Positions 1 to 5,577 of a stretch of 9,250 nt of DNA are shown one piece after another (within the stretch, counting starts at the first letter, position 1; each line of letters starts with the position of its first letter). Source of the stretch: an uncultured Veillonella sp. GTDB taxonomy: Bacteria > Bacillota > Negativicutes > Veillonellales > Veillonellaceae. The translations under genes and the position numbers were made by a program. Below the pieces are notes generated by a model, which worked only from the letters and a program-made list of their open reading frames with translations, did no database searches and was not told where the DNA came from. The stretch lies in contig URQX01000066.1 of the NCBI GenBank assembly GCA_900550175.1, positions 1-9,250 of the forward strand, read 5' to 3'.

Positions 1-133
1 CCGCCAATCCTCGAGTTGATTAGCAAAGGCTGGACCCATTTAGAGGCCTCAAGTTCAATATAGTGTTGTCAATTATAAAAGTAAATAGATTAGAGGTTCC
101 TAATAGTCACCTAGGTGACCAATAGGAACCTCT
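1..133. repeat. Dispersed ~130-bp intergenic repeat, copy 1
   Basis: This stretch matches 3659-3790 along its whole length, with scattered substitutions and one 1-base gap near position 10-20. Both copies begin CCGCCAATC, share TGGACCCATTTA and AAGTTCAATATAG, and end in the same hairpin. In both, a plus-strand frame from the shared CTG (about 31 here) stays open for about 30 codons (LDPF-GLKFNI pattern) and ends in an identical VPNSHLGDQ plus TAG. The element could therefore be the 3' end of a decayed mobile-element gene, or simply a non-coding repeat. The origin is not recognised. It may start left of the window. Confidence 0.8.
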
Positions 134-138
134 TTCGT
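92..138. terminator. Hairpin of repeat family, copy 1
   Basis: Perfect 11-bp arms AGAGGTTCCTA (92-102) and TAGGAACCTCT (123-133) enclose a second perfect palindrome, GTCACCTAGGTGAC (106-119). A T-rich tail (TTTCGTTTT) follows on the plus strand. It has the shape of a Rho-independent terminator and probably ends a gene lying left of the window. The same hairpin occurs at 839-880 and 3749-3790. Confidence 0.65.
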
Positions 139-139
139 T

Positions 140-170
140 TTGTAAACGTTTTCATAAAATATGTTACAAT
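140..170 (+). promoter_or_regulatory. Probable extended -10 promoter for the secreted protein gene
   Basis: TACAAT at 165-170 is preceded by TGT (162-164), giving an extended -10 (TGn-TACAAT). The -35 is weak: TTGTAA at 140-145, with a 19-base spacer. The 11-base string TATGTTACAAT also occurs at 5527-5537 before the other secreted protein gene. The start codon at 206 lies about 35 bases downstream. Confidence 0.5.
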
Positions 171-205
171 ACAGTTAATATTAGTGTTCAATGGGGGATG
201 TGTGT

Positions 206-802
206 ATGAAACGTTATATTACACTATTTAGTCTAGGCTTGTGTTTAGCCGTACCGATGCTTTCACAAGCTAGCGATATAAAGCCTTTTATGCATGTTAC
301 GAATATACATAATGGTCAATATGATGCGGCATTAGAGGCTATTACAGATACAAAGTTTTATGGACCATATCAATTCCGAGTATTAAAGGATGCTATTGAA
401 ACGCAGGGTGAAACAAAGGACATTGATGGTAGGGTGTTTAGAACCTCTAATGGGGTATTTATGCATGTAAAGGCTAGAGCGATTGATAATGGTAGCGCAT
501 CCTTAGATAAAGAGGTTAAGAAGATAATTAACGATAGAACGGTTCCTGAACCTACCGTAAAGATGGTATTGCCTGTTAAGCATGATGTAATAGAGGTCAA
601 TAATGATGGTGTGCGTAGTTTACTAGCCGAATTTATGTATGGCTGGCCATTACATAATAGGACGGATATGGTATTAGTTACTGATTATGAAGATACTCGT
701 TACTATTATAATTTGCAGTTTTATAGAGACAAGCTACCTGAAGGTGTTCGCATTGAGCAGTTGGGCCAAATGATTATGGATGCGCAGTTCAGTTATAAAT
801 AA
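206..802 (+). CDS. Small secreted/periplasmic protein of unknown function
   Basis: The predicted product is 198 residues and belongs to no family I recognise. It has a clear Sec signal peptide: MKRY, a hydrophobic core to about residue 19, and likely cleavage after SQA (20-22), with no lipobox cysteine. The mature protein should be about 176 residues, in the periplasm or outside the cell. The start at 206 was chosen over the in-frame ATG at 191 because GGGGGA (193-198) sits 7 bases before it and the signal peptide then begins properly. The C-terminal part (NDGV at 133-136, then MVL, QFYRD and EQL to about 185) resembles the end of the protein at 5578-6581, which suggests a shared family. The gene stands alone between a promoter and a hairpin, converging on the thrE-like gene. 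Gene reality is well supported; the function is unknown. Confidence 0.85.
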   Translation: MKRYITLFSLGLCLAVPMLSQASDIKPFMHVTNIHNGQYDAALEAITDTKFYGPYQFRVLKDAIETQGETKDIDGRVFRTSNGVFMHVKARAIDNGSASLDKEVKKIINDRTVPEPTVKMVLPVKHDVIEVNNDGVRSLLAEFMYGWPLHNRTDMVLVTDYEDTRYYYNLQFYRDKLPEGVRIEQLGQMIMDAQFSYK

Positions 803-838
803 GTGATATCTAATTAGCACAATATAGTTATAAATAAA

Positions 839-886
839 AGAGGTTCCTAATGTTCACAGTAGTGACTTATAGGAACCTCTTTTGTT
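839..886. terminator. Bidirectional hairpin terminator, repeat family copy 3
   Basis: Perfect 11-bp arms AGAGGTTCCTA (839-849) and TAGGAACCTCT (870-880) are T-tailed on both strands (TTTTGTTG on plus, TTTTATTTAT on minus). The loop keeps only a degraded inner palindrome (GTTCAC/GTGAC). It lies between the convergent ends of the secreted protein gene and the thrE-like gene, so it probably terminates both. This copy lacks the 90-bp upstream part of copies 1 and 2 but shares the downstream GTGCAAGTAATTTATAT with copy 2. Confidence 0.75.
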
Positions 887-896
887 GTGCAAGTAA

Positions 897-915
897 TTTA
901 TATGAATTTGTTATA
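897..915 (-). repeat. 19-bp gene-end element, copy 1
   Basis: TTTATATGAATTTGTTATA is identical to 4751-4769. Both lie just downstream of the stop of a minus-strand gene: 12 bases past thrE-like here, 24 bases past the phosphatase there. A shortened relative (ATTTATATAGTTATT, 3806-3820) follows the acetate transporter. The role is unknown; it could be a 3'-UTR processing site or the edge of a larger repeat. Confidence 0.5.
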
Positions 916-927
916 AGGTTATATTAT

Positions 928-2157
928 TTATAAGTGTTTTTTTTTGATTAGTGGTGGTTTTATATGTTTTACAATTACGATAGATATAGCAATTGTAAAA
1001 GCTATCAAAAAGGATTCTTTTGCGAAGCTAATGGCAATAGTTTCTTGTCCCATTAGCATATAATAAATGGATCGATAAAAGCTGAGCCCTGGTAGTAAAG
1101 GGAATAAGCTAGTCATTAGGAAAACTATAGCAGGGCATTTCCGTTTAACAGCCAATATTCTTGATGCTATGGCGATGATAAAACCACTGATGAATATGGA
1201 GAGCATAACATTAGACTGTAGTGAAGATAATATTAAGAACAAGAACCATGAGATGAATCCTAATATTGTACAATCGATAAAATGTTGTTTAGCTACACGG
1301 AATAAGATTGCAAATGCTGTAGTACCAATACCAGCCATTATACTACGCATAAACATAGAGGTTAAGGAATTAGTATCTAAATTAGAGGTATAAAGAGGAA
1401 TCATTTGTGTGTTGAAGAGTAGTGATTGTACTACTGCGACCCCTACAGCCATTGAAATACAGGTAAGTAACGCGCCCATCATAAGGGTTATTCCTGTATT
1501 ATAGTTATTCTGGCTATACTCTCTAATAGCATTGACGAAAGGAACTCCGGGAACAATGTCAATCATGGCTCCTAGTAATATAACTGATAGGTTGGAGCCT
1601 AATTCAAAGTGGATAAAGAGATTACCCAATAAGGCTATTAGAATACTACCTAAAATGGTAATCAATACATCAGAGCTAAGTATGCGTTTAATCGTACACA
1701 TATAGACGCCTAATATTAAGCCTATAATACCTGCAATTATAGAGTCTGTTATAGAACTACCAATTGCATAGCTAAAGCCCGAAGCTCCTAACGTATAAGC
1801 TACTAATCTCCAAAAAAAAGAATAGTCTGACATGGTATCAATTTGATTAAGTTCACTTTCAATCTCCTCAATAGTAATATTTTTTTGTGTGATACGTCGG
1901 GAGAGAGCATTAACAGATTCAATTTTGCTGAGGTTAATATCGACTTCAGGAACGTTACAAATACGAGTAATTTCAGTTCCATCAGCTTTCTTAGCAGTTG
2001 CAAAAATACCTCTATTGGATACGTAGGCTTCTAAATCTTTAAAATTCATAGCTCGTGCTATGTAGTTCATAGTATCCTCTGTACGACTGATTTCGGCGCC
2101 ACTGCTAAGTAGTATTTTTCCAGCTTTTAGTATAATTTCTAATTCCACACCTGTCAT
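928..2157 (-). CDS. ThrE-type threonine/serine exporter (DUF1212 family)
   Basis: This is an inner-membrane exporter of the ThrE/YjjP-YjjB family, whose known members export threonine and serine, in Corynebacterium by proton motive force. It is a one-chain form: both halves that some bacteria encode as two genes are fused. Numbering from the upstream ATG (2175), the N-terminal soluble half carries the family motif KAGKILLSSGAEISRTEDT (18-36), and about ten membrane segments run from residue 120 to 403. VPGVPFVNAIREY (208-220) and FPLLPGLSFYRSIYY (358-372) are the matching Pro-Gly motifs of the two membrane halves. Start choice: ATG at 2175 overlaps the previous stop as ATGA but has no clear ribosome site. 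ATG at 2157, six codons on, has GAGG five bases upstream and is preferred. The gene is coupled to the YkvI-like gene; together they may move small amino acids. The exact substrate is unproven. Confidence 0.88.
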   Translation of the reverse strand: MTGVELEIILKAGKILLSSGAEISRTEDTMNYIARAMNFKDLEAYVSNRGIFATAKKADGTEITRICNVPEVDINLSKIESVNALSRRITQKNITIEEIESELNQIDTMSDYSFFWRLVAYTLGASGFSYAIGSSITDSIIAGIIGLILGVYMCTIKRILSSDVLITILGSILIALLGNLFIHFELGSNLSVILLGAMIDIVPGVPFVNAIREYSQNNYNTGITLMMGALLTCISMAVGVAVVQSLLFNTQMIPLYTSNLDTNSLTSMFMRSIMAGIGTTAFAILFRVAKQHFIDCTILGFISWFLFLILSSLQSNVMLSIFISGFIIAIASRILAVKRKCPAIVFLMTSLFPLLPGLSFYRSIYYMLMGQETIAISFAKESFLIAFTIAISIVIVKHIKPPLIKKKHL

Positions 2158-2171
2158 TATTTCCTCGTTGT

Positions 2172-3575
2172 TCATTTTACTTCATTGTTATTTATATTGG
2201 ACTTTTTGATAGGTCTATCTTTAGAAGATTCAGTTGATTTTGATTCTTCCTGTTGTTCTTGTAGAATATTGATATTTTGATGTATAACTTCTTCGTCTAT
2301 TGAGAGATGCTCTTCTACATAGTCTTTTAGCTCTTGAACTGTTTCCGTATTTGAAAGTATTTCTTTTGCTTCATTATGAATATCTTCTTTAAGAGATTTT
2401 GTATCTGCTTGACTAATATCACCTAATGTATGGAATAGTTCGCGTTCTTTTTCTGAAAGATTTTTGTGAGGACTATGTTTTTTTAATGATAAATGGAGCA
2501 TCTTTCTTCGGAAGAGTTTTTCCATAATGATATCTTTACGATCACGGAGCCAGCCATAAATAAGAATAATTAGGAGTAATAGTCCCATATAACCGAGAAT
2601 TGGGTAGAGGATACTAATCAAATCTTTAAAACCAAAGAAACTACATATATATCCTATAGTTACTACAAAAATAATAACAATTCTCATCCTTTTTGTACTG
2701 CCGTTGGCAAAACGTCTAGCAATAGAATAAAAAAGAGAGAATGCTGTATTAAAAATAAGTGAAAAGACTGTGATTGCATATATATATGCTAGCCAAGGAT
2801 GAATTTGATTGGCAATAGCAAGAATCGGCAAATCTGCATCTTTTACTGTATCTAGATTTGCAAAAATAGAGATAGCAGCTATAAAAACAACTAATCCGAC
2901 TAATAGGCCGCCACGAGTGCCACCTTTTTCAGCAATACCAATACGAACAACAGAACCACCTAAAATAAAGGCCATAGAAACAGCTGTCATAGCACATAGA
3001 GAATAATAATTAATGACAGAAAACCATACATTGCTTGTGGCTGGTTTGATTGTGTGGGCTATAGCCTCTAATGTAGTCCAATCATGACTTTTACCAATAA
3101 AAGAGTAACCTGTAATGATGAATATCATAACAATCATGATAGGAGTAAAAACACCTAGAACACTGGTAATTTTATCAAAGTCCATAAATGATACGGTTAT
3201 GATTAAAAGTGAGCAAATTAATCCGCCAACCCAAAAAGGAAGTCCAAATTGTTGTTCTAAGTTTGATCCTGCACCGGCTATCATAACGAAGCCCATAATA
3301 AAACTACCAGCGATTAGAACAAAATCAAGGATTTTTGTAATGATCGGATGGGAAATCTGTGTAAAAACTTCTTCATGATTATCTGCACGATAGTAGCTCC
3401 CCAAAGAAAGCATGATTTTACCAAATGCGGCATTTAATAGACCTAGTAATAGAACACCAATAAGACCTATTTGGCCAAAACTTATAAAATATTGTAGAAG
3501 ATCTTGTCCACTCGAGAGTCCTGCACCTACAATAACGCCTATGTAGGCAAATGCAATTTTCCATGATTGTTGCAT
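2172..3575 (-). CDS. YkvI-family membrane protein with long cytoplasmic tail
   Basis: This is a polytopic inner-membrane protein of the YkvI family (COG3949), related to the APC/LeuT-fold transporters; its substrate is unknown. The N-terminus WKIAFAYIGVIVGAGLSSGQD (4-24), with its glycine-rich break in helix 1, is typical of the family. About ten to eleven membrane segments span residues 5-343. After GWLRDRKD (341-348) comes a soluble tail of about 120 residues, charged and probably helical (372-445), ending in a Ser/Asn/Lys-rich stretch. Typical relatives, at about 350 residues, lack such a tail. The start is firm: ATG at 3575 has AAGGAGG (3584-3590) eight bases upstream. The gene is first in an operon with the thrE-like gene, overlapping it by 4 bases (ATGA) if the upstream ATG there is used. 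A joint role in small amino-acid transport is an inference from that pairing. Confidence 0.85.
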   Translation of the reverse strand: MQQSWKIAFAYIGVIVGAGLSSGQDLLQYFISFGQIGLIGVLLLGLLNAAFGKIMLSLGSYYRADNHEEVFTQISHPIITKILDFVLIAGSFIMGFVMIAGAGSNLEQQFGLPFWVGGLICSLLIITVSFMDFDKITSVLGVFTPIMIVMIFIITGYSFIGKSHDWTTLEAIAHTIKPATSNVWFSVINYYSLCAMTAVSMAFILGGSVVRIGIAEKGGTRGGLLVGLVVFIAAISIFANLDTVKDADLPILAIANQIHPWLAYIYAITVFSLIFNTAFSLFYSIARRFANGSTKRMRIVIIFVVTIGYICSFFGFKDLISILYPILGYMGLLLLIILIYGWLRDRKDIIMEKLFRRKMLHLSLKKHSPHKNLSEKERELFHTLGDISQADTKSLKEDIHNEAKEILSNTETVQELKDYVEEHLSIDEEVIHQNINILQEQQEESKSTESSKDRPIKKSNINNNEVK

Positions 3576-3620
3576 TATATTTTCCTCCTTTCAAATACAT
3601 AACTTAGTATACAAAATAAT

Positions 3621-3629
3621 ATTATATCA
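3621..3629 (-). promoter_or_regulatory. Extended -10 promoter of the ykvI-thrE operon
   Basis: Read on the minus strand this is TGA-TATAAT, a perfect -10 hexamer (3621-3626) with the extended TGn motif. No good -35 is seen at the usual distance. It gives a leader of about 40 bases before the ATG at 3575, with no room for a riboswitch or T-box. Confidence 0.6.
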
Positions 3630-3658
3630 TACTAATGATTCAGTTGATGGAAACATCA

Positions 3659-3790
3659 CCGCCAATCTCTATAAGATTAGCTAAAACTGGACCCATTTAT
3701 AGGCCTTAAGTTCAATATAGCGATGTCAAACGTAAAAGTAAATAAATTAGAGGTCCCTAATAGTCACCTAGGTGACCAATAGGAACCTCT
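3659..3790. repeat. Dispersed ~130-bp intergenic repeat, copy 2
   Basis: This is the partner of 1-133: same ends, same order of conserved blocks, with the hairpin at its right end. It lies between the promoter of the ykvI-thrE operon and the end of the acetate transporter gene. Differences from copy 1 are scattered substitutions, not one block, so the duplication is not recent. No terminal inverted repeats or target duplication are obvious. Confidence 0.8.
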
Positions 3791-3797
3791 TTTATCG
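3749..3797. terminator. Hairpin of repeat family, copy 2; probable terminator of the acetate transporter gene
   Basis: Arms AGAGGTCCCTA (3749-3759) and TAGGAACCTCT (3780-3790) have one mismatch, with the inner perfect palindrome GTCACCTAGGTGAC at 3763-3776. The T-rich tail is better on the plus strand (CTTTTATC); on the minus strand the following AATTTATTTAC is only moderately U-rich. It lies 37 bases past the transporter stop codon. Confidence 0.6.
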
Positions 3798-3826
3798 TGC
3801 AAGTAATTTATATAGTTATTAAACTA

Positions 3827-4438
3827 TTACAGAATACTTTTACCCATAGGAAATACAGTTTTGCCGAAGACTTTGTTTACAAGTACAGCACCGGAACCGT
3901 AGAAGCCCAATAGGGAGATAAATAATTCAGACCATGCTGCAAGAGCGAAGAAGCCTGTTTTGCCGCCTAAGAATAGGTCTGTTGCAAGACCGAAGAATAG
4001 GAAGCAGATAAGTACCATAATAGCGAATACAACTTTGTTTGTTTTCAAAGATGCAATAGTACCAAAGATAGAGAAGATTAAGAAGCCCACAAAAGCGAAT
4101 GCCAATTGTGTTACATCGAAACCTTTTTGGATTTCAGGACCGAAGGATCCCATTTGAGTTAACCAAACGCCAGCCATTGCGGACCAGAATAAACCGTATG
4201 CACCGAATACAACAGAGCCGAAAGGATTGTTTTTCTTGAAATCAAAATAACTTGCCATTAATTGGGCCAAAGAACCTAATAAAACAGCCCAAGGGATAAT
4301 AACGGATGTTGTTGGACCAGACCAGCCTACGCGGGACGTGGATACCACAAAACATACAATAGCTAGACCAAGTAGACCAAGACCTGTAGGATCTGCTACA
4401 TTTTCACTCATTTCAACTTTTCTTACTTCATTTTCCAT
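3827..4438 (-). CDS. Acetate/succinate transporter, GPR1/FUN34/YaaH (SatP) family
   Basis: This is an inner-membrane, proton-coupled or channel-like carrier of short organic acids; E. coli SatP moves acetate and succinate. The 203-residue product has six membrane segments and the family block NPFGSVVFGAYGLFW (71-85). The usual N-terminal NPAPLGL motif is present in altered form as ADPTGLGLLGLA (15-26), with Asp-Pro in place of Asn-Pro. The start at 4438 was chosen because GAGG lies five bases before it; the in-frame ATG at 4480 has no ribosome site and would add a 14-residue stretch unlike the family. It is a single-gene unit with a hairpin on each side. The long leader holds a Crp/Fnr-like palindrome (4569-4604), so control by carbon or redox state is plausible. 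In a lactate fermenter that excretes acetate and propionate, export is as likely as uptake. Confidence 0.9.
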   Translation of the reverse strand: MENEVRKVEMSENVADPTGLGLLGLAIVCFVVSTSRVGWSGPTTSVIIPWAVLLGSLAQLMASYFDFKKNNPFGSVVFGAYGLFWSAMAGVWLTQMGSFGPEIQKGFDVTQLAFAFVGFLIFSIFGTIASLKTNKVVFAIMVLICFLFFGLATDLFLGGKTGFFALAAWSELFISLLGFYGSGAVLVNKVFGKTVFPMGKSIL

Positions 4439-4520
4439 TTGTTCCTCATTTCTCCGTGGGGGACAACTAACTACAACCATACAGTAAAATAGTCACATGA
4501 TTTTATGCTGTCATCTCCTG

Positions 4521-4541
4521 TTCAATACACTAACTATTGAA
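4521..4541 (-). promoter_or_regulatory. Short inverted repeat in the acetate transporter leader
   Basis: TTCAATA (4521-4527) and TATTGAA (4535-4541) are perfect 7-bp arms around a 7-base loop. It lies between the large palindrome and the start codon, so it could be an operator half-site pair or a leader RNA hairpin. It is short and AT-rich enough to be chance. Confidence 0.3.
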
Positions 4542-4568
4542 TTAACGGCGTATCTATGTGAAAGCACT

Positions 4569-4604
4569 GCCTTATAAATGTAACATATATCACATTTTTA
4601 AGGC
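4569..4604. promoter_or_regulatory. 36-bp palindromic operator, Crp/Fnr-like
   Basis: GCCTTA (4569-4574) and TAAGGC (4599-4604) flank an inner site, TGTAACATATATCACA (4579-4594), itself flanked by AAA/TTT-type bases. All share one centre between 4586 and 4587, and 15 of 18 positions pair. The inner part fits TGTGA-N6-TCACA with one mismatch, and 18 of 22 bases match the E. coli Crp consensus. Rex operators are similar but prefer TTGTGA. On the minus strand TTGCCT (4602-4607) and TGT-TACATT could form a -35 and extended -10 through this site, in which case a bound protein would repress. The regulator is unknown. Confidence 0.6.
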
Positions 4605-4676
4605 AATAGATTGGGAATGCTATCTATGCGTAAAAAGTATAATGTGAAAGTTCAAATAAATTAGAGAAAATAAAAG

Positions 4677-4732
4677 AAAAACCGCAAAAAATGAGAGATC
4701 TAATATTTTAATTCCCATTTTTGTGCGGTTTT
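4677..4732 (-). terminator. Rho-independent terminator of the phosphatase gene
   Basis: On the minus strand AAAACCGCACAAAAATGGGA pairs with TCTCATTTTTTGCGGTTTT across an AT-rich loop, and a T-rich tail (TTTTTCTTTTATTTTC) follows. The stem is long, with a small bulge near the C/G-rich base. The plus strand is also T-ended (GGTTTTAAG) but less well. It lies about 60 bases past the phosphatase stop codon. Confidence 0.75.
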
Positions 4733-4750
4733 AAGAAGTAAATCGTTTAT

Positions 4751-4769
4751 TTTATATGAATTTGTTATA
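4751..4769 (-). repeat. 19-bp gene-end element, copy 2
   Basis: This is identical to 897-915 and lies 24 bases beyond the phosphatase stop codon, on the same side of the gene as the first copy. Here no family hairpin accompanies it; a different terminator follows at 4677-4732. The element can therefore occur apart from the hairpin repeat. Confidence 0.5.
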
Positions 4770-4793
4770 GATTAATGATTATAATTTAGGATG

Positions 4794-5453
4794 TTATTTA
4801 TTTAAGTTTTCCACAATACTTAAAATATCCTCTGCTTTACGAGCAATATGTGTTACGCCTAATTCTTGGTGGAGAGATTCTTCTCTAAAGCCCCAGGTAA
4901 CACCGATACATAGTAGTCCAGAGTTTTCTGCAGTTGCTACGTCAACTTCAGAGTCACCTACATAAATAGACTCTTCTGGTGTAGAGCCTAGTTCTTTTAA
5001 GGCTTGGAGTACCATGTCTGGTGCTGGTTTACGTTGTAAGCCAGGTCTTTCACCAATAGCAACAGGTAAGCGATCGCCAAAGTACTCTTTATTAAGTGGT
5101 GTTACACCTTCTTGGATTTTATTAGACACGATAGCTAATTTATAGCCTTGTTCACGCAATGCATCTAGCATATCTAGGATGCCAGGGTAAGGAGCTGTTG
5201 TGTCTTTTAAATGCTCACCATAGTATGCTTTGAATTCCTCAATGTATGGTTCTAATTCATGATCTGCTACAGAACTTGGTAAACATTGACGCATTAAGTA
5301 CGTTACTGCATTACCGAGTGCTGCTTTTACCTCTGCTAGAGATTTTTCAGGAAAGTTATGTGTACGTAGTACATGATTTACAGCATTCGCTAAATCTGTA
5401 GCCGTATCGAGCAATGTGCCGTCGCAATCGAAAACGATAGTAGTATATTTCAT
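4794..5453 (-). CDS. gph: HAD-family phosphoglycolate phosphatase-like hydrolase
   Basis: This is a cytosolic haloacid-dehalogenase phosphatase. The family removes phosphate from 2-phosphoglycolate, a product of DNA repair and oxygenase side reactions, though relatives act on other small phosphoesters. All four catalytic motifs are visible in the 219-residue product: FDCDGT with nucleophile Asp9 and acid Asp11, Ser110 in IVSNK, Lys142 in RKPAPD, and GDSEVD (166-171) for magnesium. The cap domain is the helical type, between about 17 and 85. The start is ATG at 5453, five bases after GGAGG (5459-5463); an in-frame TTG at 5465 would overlap that ribosome site and is rejected. It has its own promoter and terminator. 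The symbol is assigned by family resemblance; PpaX-like pyrophosphatase is the main alternative. Confidence 0.88.
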   Translation of the reverse strand: MKYTTIVFDCDGTLLDTATDLANAVNHVLRTHNFPEKSLAEVKAALGNAVTYLMRQCLPSSVADHELEPYIEEFKAYYGEHLKDTTAPYPGILDMLDALREQGYKLAIVSNKIQEGVTPLNKEYFGDRLPVAIGERPGLQRKPAPDMVLQALKELGSTPEESIYVGDSEVDVATAENSGLLCIGVTWGFREESLHQELGVTHIARKAEDILSIVENLNK

Positions 5454-5485
5454 AAAGTCCTCCAAATGTATATATTAACTACTCT

Positions 5486-5514
5486 ATTATATGACAGACG
5501 GAGAAAAATTTCAT
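5486..5514 (-). promoter_or_regulatory. Promoter of the phosphatase gene
   Basis: On the minus strand the -10 is TATAAT (5486-5491) and a partial -35, ATGAAA (5509-5514), lies 17 bases upstream. The leader to the ATG at 5453 is about 25-30 bases. The -35 position coincides with that of the divergent promoter at 5509-5537. Confidence 0.6.
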
Positions 5515-5537
5515 AAAAAATTAGACTATGTTACAAT
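5509..5537 (+). promoter_or_regulatory. Promoter of the second secreted protein gene
   Basis: TACAAT (5532-5537) with TGT before it (5529-5531) makes an extended -10, and the string TATGTTACAAT is identical to 160-170. The -35 is poor: TTTCAT at 5509-5514, 17 bases upstream. TTTCATAAAA at 5509-5518 also recurs at 150-159 near the first promoter, though at a different distance from the -10. Confidence 0.5.
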
Positions 5538-5577
5538 TAATGTACCATAGTTGAGAGTTTTAAAATTGGAGAGATGC

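Larger units (their letters stand above)
4439..4793. other. 355-bp intergenic region between acetate transporter and phosphatase genes
   Basis: No gene is seen. From right to left it holds the 19-bp gene-end element (4751-4769), the phosphatase terminator (4677-4732), a small ATAGAT/ATCTAT inverted repeat (4606-4627), the 36-bp palindrome (4569-4604), a 7-bp-arm hairpin (4521-4541) and the transporter ribosome site (4444-4447). It is therefore the control region of the transporter gene plus the end of the phosphatase transcript. Confidence 0.7.

Noticed and set aside
3576..3660. Riboswitch or T-box leader before the ykvI-thrE operon
   Set aside because: A perfect extended -10 lies only about 45 bases before the ATG, leaving too short a leader, and no T-box or aptamer core was seen.
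1..3790. Composite transposon bounded by the two 130-bp repeats
   Set aside because: The two copies are direct, diverged and without visible terminal repeats or target duplications, and the genes between them are ordinary chromosomal ones.
4439..4480. Longer acetate transporter starting at ATG 4480
   Set aside because: No ribosome site precedes it and the added residues are unlike the family, whereas GAGG precedes the ATG at 4438.
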